A DNA stretch of 64,000 nt from Ascaphus truei (Eukaryota; Chordata; Amphibia; Anura; Ascaphidae): contig WSYH01001203.1 of assembly GCA_036426205.1 (NCBI GenBank), positions 62,001 to 126,000 on the forward strand, in the 5' to 3' direction. Every line of letters starts with the position of its first letter. The first letter of the stretch is position 1. The translations under genes were made by a program, and so were the position numbers. Positions 59,687-64,000 of this stretch are shown here, piece by piece. The notes under the pieces were generated by a model. The model saw nothing but the letters and a program-made list of their open reading frames with translations, was not told where the DNA came from and ran no database searches.

Positions 59687-61074
59687 GTGGACCATGTCAC
59701 TTAACTTTGCAAATAAGCTAGTGTAGTTATGCTATATTAGGCCTCTAGAATAAGCATTTTGTCAATATTACAATGTTATATTGGTTCTCTGTGTTGAAAA
59801 TGTAGCTAAACTACAAATTAATATACAGGGTTGATGGCCCTTAAGATTACAAGGCTGTAGTATAAGAAAAAAATAAAAAAATAAAAATATTGGTAGCTTA
59901 CAATATAAAAACAAAATGCCCTTTTCGGTTGGTAAATATATAATGAGGTTCATATTCTAGAAAAACCCAGGGAGGTCATAGAAATTGTCTGGTTTTGTGA
60001 ATATATTTAGCATATCCTGGGTTGTAAGAATGTGTGCTAGACACTTATTTTTCAAAATAGTTCCCTAATAGAGAGCAACAAAATATGTTTGCCAAGTATA
60101 GTCTCTTATGACGAAACCGATTGTCCATAATTGCCGTGGAAAAAGTTAATATTCGTGTTGTGAATGTTTAATATTGTACTGGGGCATTAGCTTAAGTATT
60201 TCAGGTAAGACGCTCACCCCAGTGAGGTCCATGGCCGCTCACCCCAGTAGGTGTGAGCTGGGGAGGGGGATATCTGACATAGTCCAAAGATGTTAGGCAG
60301 CTTTCTGCCCCATTTTAGGTCAGAAAGTGCAGGAATAGTTAAAAATGATCCGTTCCACAGCTTCCCATTAACTCAGGCAGCTGGATGGAAAATCCAGACC
60401 ACAGATTACAATGGCTCTAGTTCTCCCTCACCTGCTCTTCTAATTACATGCACAGGTATTTAGAGCAGAGAGGTTTTGCATTTCACTCTCTCTCCTTAGA
60501 GCCTGGAGGCTGGGGGTATCGCTGCTCCTCGGAATCCAGTTCGGGGTGGACGGCCCCTCCAAGTATCATAGTACCAGAGGATTTGCCTGGACACTTGGGA
60601 CCTTGTTCCGACCACGAACAGATAAGACAAAACAAATGTTTATTGCTGTTGCTAAAAGACTGTGCTGTATCTAGTGACCCTAAATGAGAGGGCATTGTTT
60701 AAAGCTGGTTAGTTGGCCCAGGTTAGTTGGCCCAGTTAGTTCGCAGTTAGAGGCTGATTCTGATGTGTAGTTAGTTCCCTGAAAGGGATAGGATTTCTTT
60801 ATATGATTTGGTTTTTATTTCTTAAAAGTGACACTGTGTGAAATGCTATGACACTGATATAAGTGAACTGCTGAATGAAAATGTCTGAGTGCCTCTAACC
60901 TACACATGTTAAAGCTGCAGTACCTTACTTGGATGAAAATAAAGCAGGCAGAAGCCTGACTTAAGCAATATAATACTTTGCATGATCCTGTTTGTTGTAT
61001 AATTAACCCTAGAAGACTGTGTCGGGAAGAACCCAGACAGACGTCAGCACTACAAAAGATGGACGTTTGTCACA
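59654..61074 (+). repeat. Probable 3' LTR of the IQ element
   Basis: An A/G-only run at about 59629-59653 is followed by TGTTTGGGAATG. The far end GTTTGTCACA at 61074 is certain from the repeat. Length would be 1421 bases with TGT...ACA ends. AATAAA at 60938-60943 fits a polyadenylation signal. The left border is inferred because the 5' LTR is truncated. Confidence 0.5.
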
Positions 61075-61268
61075 GTATGTTTATATGATAAACTATTTTT
61101 TATGATATTAAATATATGTATTAATTTTGGCTTTTCTTGGTTTCATTTTCATGCGCTCCTATTTTTGTTTTTTGTTTGCTGAGTGTGCCCCGCTGATCAC
61201 GGGAGATTAGGAGCTGCGGGGTGAAACCGGTTAGCCAGAGGGGGCGGTCGTTTGGAGGGACAGCGCGC

Positions 61269-61625
61269 TCAATACAACATTTTCAATACTAGACGTGTTT
61301 GGGGGTGGTAGCCTGAGGAAAAAAGAAGGGTAATGCCCAACCTCTGGGAAAATGCACGACAGAATTTAGAAACAAATTGAGTACCCCGATCCGAGACAAT
61401 GGACCACGGGACACCATGAATACGGAAAATTTCTTTTACAAAGATATCCGCCAAAGTACTGGAATTGGGTAGACCCTTGAGGGGAACAAAATGAGCTTGC
61501 TTGGAGAATCTGTCAACAATTACAAGAATAGTAGTCATACCATTAGACAGGGAAGATCCACGATGAAGTCCATGGCAATGTGACTTCAAGGACGGTCTGG
61601 GACCAGGAGAGGTTGTAGAAGACAA
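61269..61625 (-). pseudogene. int: Integrase fragment of the minus-strand Gypsy element
   Basis: The frame reads TTILVIVDRFSKQAHFVPL and later IVSDRGTQF (second catalytic D) and GYHPQT; the third residue (E) is lost at the truncation near 61295. The first catalytic D lies in another frame near 61570 because of a shift. The HHCC zinc part (FKKTTDLIRRTFSW, CPVCTQ) is in the preceding ORF. Confidence 0.8.
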
Positions 61626-62872
61626 GACGGCTTTTGACGGACAGATTTATTTTGTGTGCAGACTGGGCAAGAGGAGGTGAACGCTCTAATGTCCTTTATC
61701 ATATTGGACCACGAGAAGGTTCGCCGAATCAAATCCGTAGTCTTCTTAAACCCCGGATGGCCGGCAGATCTGGAGGAGTGACCCCATTCAAGAATTTTGA
61801 GATGAAAACGTGGGGCTGCGTAAAGACGACCATCAGGTACTTCTAGCCCTTCGAGGACCTGTGCTTGAGACTCCAAAATCTTATCCAGTATGTCAAAGGA
61901 GGTGGCAGAGATAAACAATTGGGGGGACAGAATACTCTCCGGGACTTCCTGTGACTTCTCCTCAGTGATAAACTGACTGGACAACTCATCCGCTTTGATA
62001 TTCTTTGTCCCAGGAATATAAGAGATGATAAAGTTAAACCTTGAGAAGAACAACGCCCAACGAGCTTTACGGGGCCCAAGACGACAAGCACCTTCAATGT
62101 AAGAAAGATTTTTGTGGTCTGTCAGGATCAGAATGGGTTCCTTGGTTCGTTCCAGAAGATGTCTCCATTCTTGTAATGCCATCTTGATGGCCAACAACTC
62201 CCTGTTCCCCACGTCGTAATTTCTTTCTGCTGAAGAATTTTTTTTAGAAAAAAACCCACAGGGATGTGGTTTATCTTCGGGGGTGATTCTTTGTGAGAGA
62301 ACTGCACCGGCTTCCACGTCGGAGGCGTCAACTTCCAAGGTAAAGGGGAGGGTGGGGACGGGATGTCGCAGAATAGGGGCTGAGACAAAGGCTCTTTTAA
62401 GAGACTCAAAGGCCCGGCTGGCCGCCAATGGCCAAGAGGAAGGATCGGCCCCTTTTTTGGTAAGGGCCGTAATGGGTGCTACCAAGGTAGAAAAACCAGC
62501 AATAAATTTTCTATTATAATTTGCGAAACCGAGGAAACGCTGAATCGCCTTTATAGAGTTAGGTTGTGGCCATTCGAGTACAGAATTGAGCTTCTCCGGA
62601 TGCATGGTGAACCCCTGATCCGAGACAATGTATCCCAGGAAGGTAGTTGAAGATTGGTGAAAGACACACTTCTCCACCTTGGCATAGAGTTTGTTGGCCC
62701 GTAAACGAGAGAGCACCATCTTGGTATGGAGAAAGTGTTCCTCGAGGGTTTTGGAAAAAATAAGGATATCATCCAAGTAGATAATCACAAAAGAATTCAA
62801 TAGATCACGACAAACCTCATTCATAAAGTCTTGGAAGACTGCAGGGGCATTGCACAACCCAAACGGCATCAC
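61586..62872 (-). pseudogene. pol: RT (C-terminal half), RNase H and integrase zinc domain
   Basis: 428 open codons. RT: MMPFGLCNAPAVFQDFMNEV, YLDDILIFSKTLEEH (catalytic YLDD), FLGYIVSDQG and IQRFLGFANYNRKFI. RNase H: LEVDASDVEAGAVLSQ, NRELLAIKMALQEWRHLL, ILTDHKNLSYI and IKADELSSQF. The integrase zinc domain follows. Sequence type is that of sushi-like vertebrate Gypsy elements. Confidence 0.85.
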
Positions 62873-63360
62873 CAGGTACTCATAGTGACCGCTGCGGGTG
62901 TTGAACGCAGTCTTCCACTCGTCTCCACTACGGATGCGAATCAGGTTATAAGCCCCCAGTAGATAAGTTTAGAGAAAATCATCGCGCCTTGCAGCCTATC
63001 GAAAATCTCCGGGATAAGAGGCAAAGGGTAGCAATTTTTGATGGTAATCTTGTTTAGGCCACGGAAATCGATGCACGGGCGAAGCGTCCCATCTTTCTTT
63101 TTTACAAAAAAGAATCCTGCTCCGGCGGGAGAAGTGGATTTCCGGATGAAGCCTTTTTGAAGGTTTTCTGTGATATACTAGGACATGGCCTCCGTCTCAG
63201 GCATAGATAATGGATTTGACCTGGCTTTAGGAAAAGGAGCACCCGGAATTAAGTCAATCGGGCAGTCGAAAGGGCGATGAGGGGGAAGCTCCTCGGATTT
63301 GGCCTTACTGAAGACATCCAGGAACTCCGAATAGACGTCAGGTAGAGTGGCGTCTTGCAA
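62873..63360 (-). pseudogene. pol: RT N-terminal half, broken
   Basis: VYSEFLDVFSKAKSEELPPHRPFDCPIDL precedes a TAG near 63178. The next block reads [20 protein letters not shown] and [20 protein letters not shown] small deletion near 62965 shifts frame before EWKTAFNTRSGHYEYLVMPF. Confidence 0.8.
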
Positions 63361-63997
63361 CAGGTATCCAAGACGTAGAGTGGCGTCTTGGACAGGTATC
63401 CAAGACGGCCAATACCGCAGCGGACGGAGAAGACGATTCCACCTGGTTGGACCTCCATTGAACGGGGAACTCGGCAGTCCAATCGATGATGGGATTGTGT
63501 AGTTGCAGCCATGCTAAGCCCAGGATGATTTGAACCGAAGCGGAATGGATGACATCAAACAAGATGAGTTCTAAATGTCCATCATTCATAGAAAGTTCAA
63601 TAGGAAGTGTCTCCAAGGAAATAAAAGCTGGCTGCAGGGGTCGACCATCGATAGCCTCCAATCCAACTGGAAAGGCCTTCTCCCGGAGTGGAATGTTGTG
63701 CTGGATAGCAAAAGCCTGATTTAAGAAATTCCCTCCGGACCCAGAATCGAGGAAGGCCAGAGCGGGAGTTTGGATGCTGGCATACTTAAGGAGTACCGGC
63801 AGTAACATGCATTTGGGAAGACCCTGTGTGGGAGAGGGAAAAGAAGAGATGGTACCCAGTGAGATTCCCTCATACCTCACTGGCCTCAAGGGACAACGCG
63901 GCAGGATGTGCCCAGGAGATCCACAATAGAAGCACAGGCCCTCGTTTCTCCGACGTAGTTGCTCCAAAGAAGGAAGTTGATGACTGCCCAGTTGCAT
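63338..63997 (-). pseudogene. gag-pro: Gag C-terminus (zinc knuckle) and protease
   Basis: CFYCGSPGHILPRC is an exact C-x2-C-x4-H-x4-C knuckle. About 50 residues later comes the protease motif FLDSGSGGNFLN, with IILGLAWLQLHNP near the domain end. A tandem duplication of ~33 bases (63342-63375 and 63376-63407) shifts the frame at the end. Gag is cut by the window edge. Confidence 0.8.
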
Positions 63998-64000
63998 GGG

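Larger units (their letters stand above)
57159..61074 (+). mobile_element. LTR-bounded non-autonomous element encoding a zinc-knuckle/coiled-coil/IQ protein
   Basis: The last 77 bases of the right-hand repeat (60998-61074) recur at 57159-57235 with two mismatches, and both end GTTTGTCACA. A TGG... primer-site-like sequence follows the left copy at +2, and a polypurine run precedes the right one. Between them lies one broken coding region (57604-59686) with a Gag-like zinc knuckle but no protease, RT or integrase. I infer a non-autonomous LTR retrotransposon mobilised by another element. The encoded protein does not match any element I know. Confidence 0.6.
61295..63997 (-). mobile_element. 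Ty3/Gypsy retrotransposon (fish/amphibian type), both ends missing
   Basis: On the minus strand from the window edge: Gag zinc knuckle, protease, RT, RNase H, integrase, the ordinary Ty3/Gypsy order, unlike the Gmr1 elements to the left. Gag continues beyond 64000. Homology stops near 61295, in integrase just after GYHPQT and before the third catalytic residue. No LTR lies between that point and the IQ element. Confidence 0.85.

Overview
This window looks like repeat-dominated nuclear DNA from a vertebrate, most likely an amphibian (inference). I recognise no bacterial operon, no convincing host gene and no RNA gene. The animal signature is the mix of mobile elements: a Gmr1-type Ty3/Gypsy element whose Gag carries a SCAN-like capsid, an L1/Tx1-type LINE, a Penelope-like element with a GIY-YIG nuclease, a CR1/L2-type LINE scrap, a second Ty3/Gypsy element of the common fish/amphibian type, and several short inverted-repeat elements. 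Nearly every reading frame is broken.

Layout. 1-5290 is non-coding DNA with three short inverted-repeat elements, one hairpin and a frameshifted Myb/SANT-like domain remnant. 5291-11495 holds two Gmr1-like elements of different LTR subfamilies. Element A (LTR 5291-5797, gag 5864-6745) is interrupted by element B (LTR 6747-7238, gag, protease, integrase, then reverse transcriptase). Integrase lies before reverse transcriptase, the hallmark of the Gmr1 clade. B resumes at 37235-38829 (RT, RNase H, 3' LTR) and A at 41268-42189 (RNase H, 3' LTR).

11496-37232 is an odd block inserted in the RT region of B. It holds two Penelope-like copies facing each other (13036-16395 and 16965-20998), then a long arm (21012-37232) that is the reverse complement of the window's own 41268-57158. 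The two ~16 kb arms are collinear but differ by very many 1-3 base indels. ORF2 of the LINE is nearly open in the right arm and shredded in the left. This suggests a badly polished or fold-back assembled segment at least as strongly as a natural palindrome.

38830-41267 contains an intact LINE ORF1 on the minus strand, a TATA-bearing stretch and two CpG-rich minisatellites. 42615-49548 is a near full-length L1/Tx1-type LINE. 49549-57158 is a patchwork of dispersed repeats with promoter-type motifs and a CR1/L2-type remnant.

57159-61074 is the most novel object. It is bounded by LTR-type repeats (a truncated 5' one and a complete 3' one) and has a primer-binding-site-like sequence. It encodes a retroviral-type zinc knuckle, an acidic run, a lysine-rich stretch, a long coiled coil and five IQ motifs of the ASPM/myosin type. 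I see no protease, reverse transcriptase or integrase in it, so it would have to be mobilised in trans. 61295-63997 is a minus-strand Ty3/Gypsy element (zinc knuckle, protease, RT, RNase H, integrase start) cut by the window edge on the right and truncated in integrase on the left.
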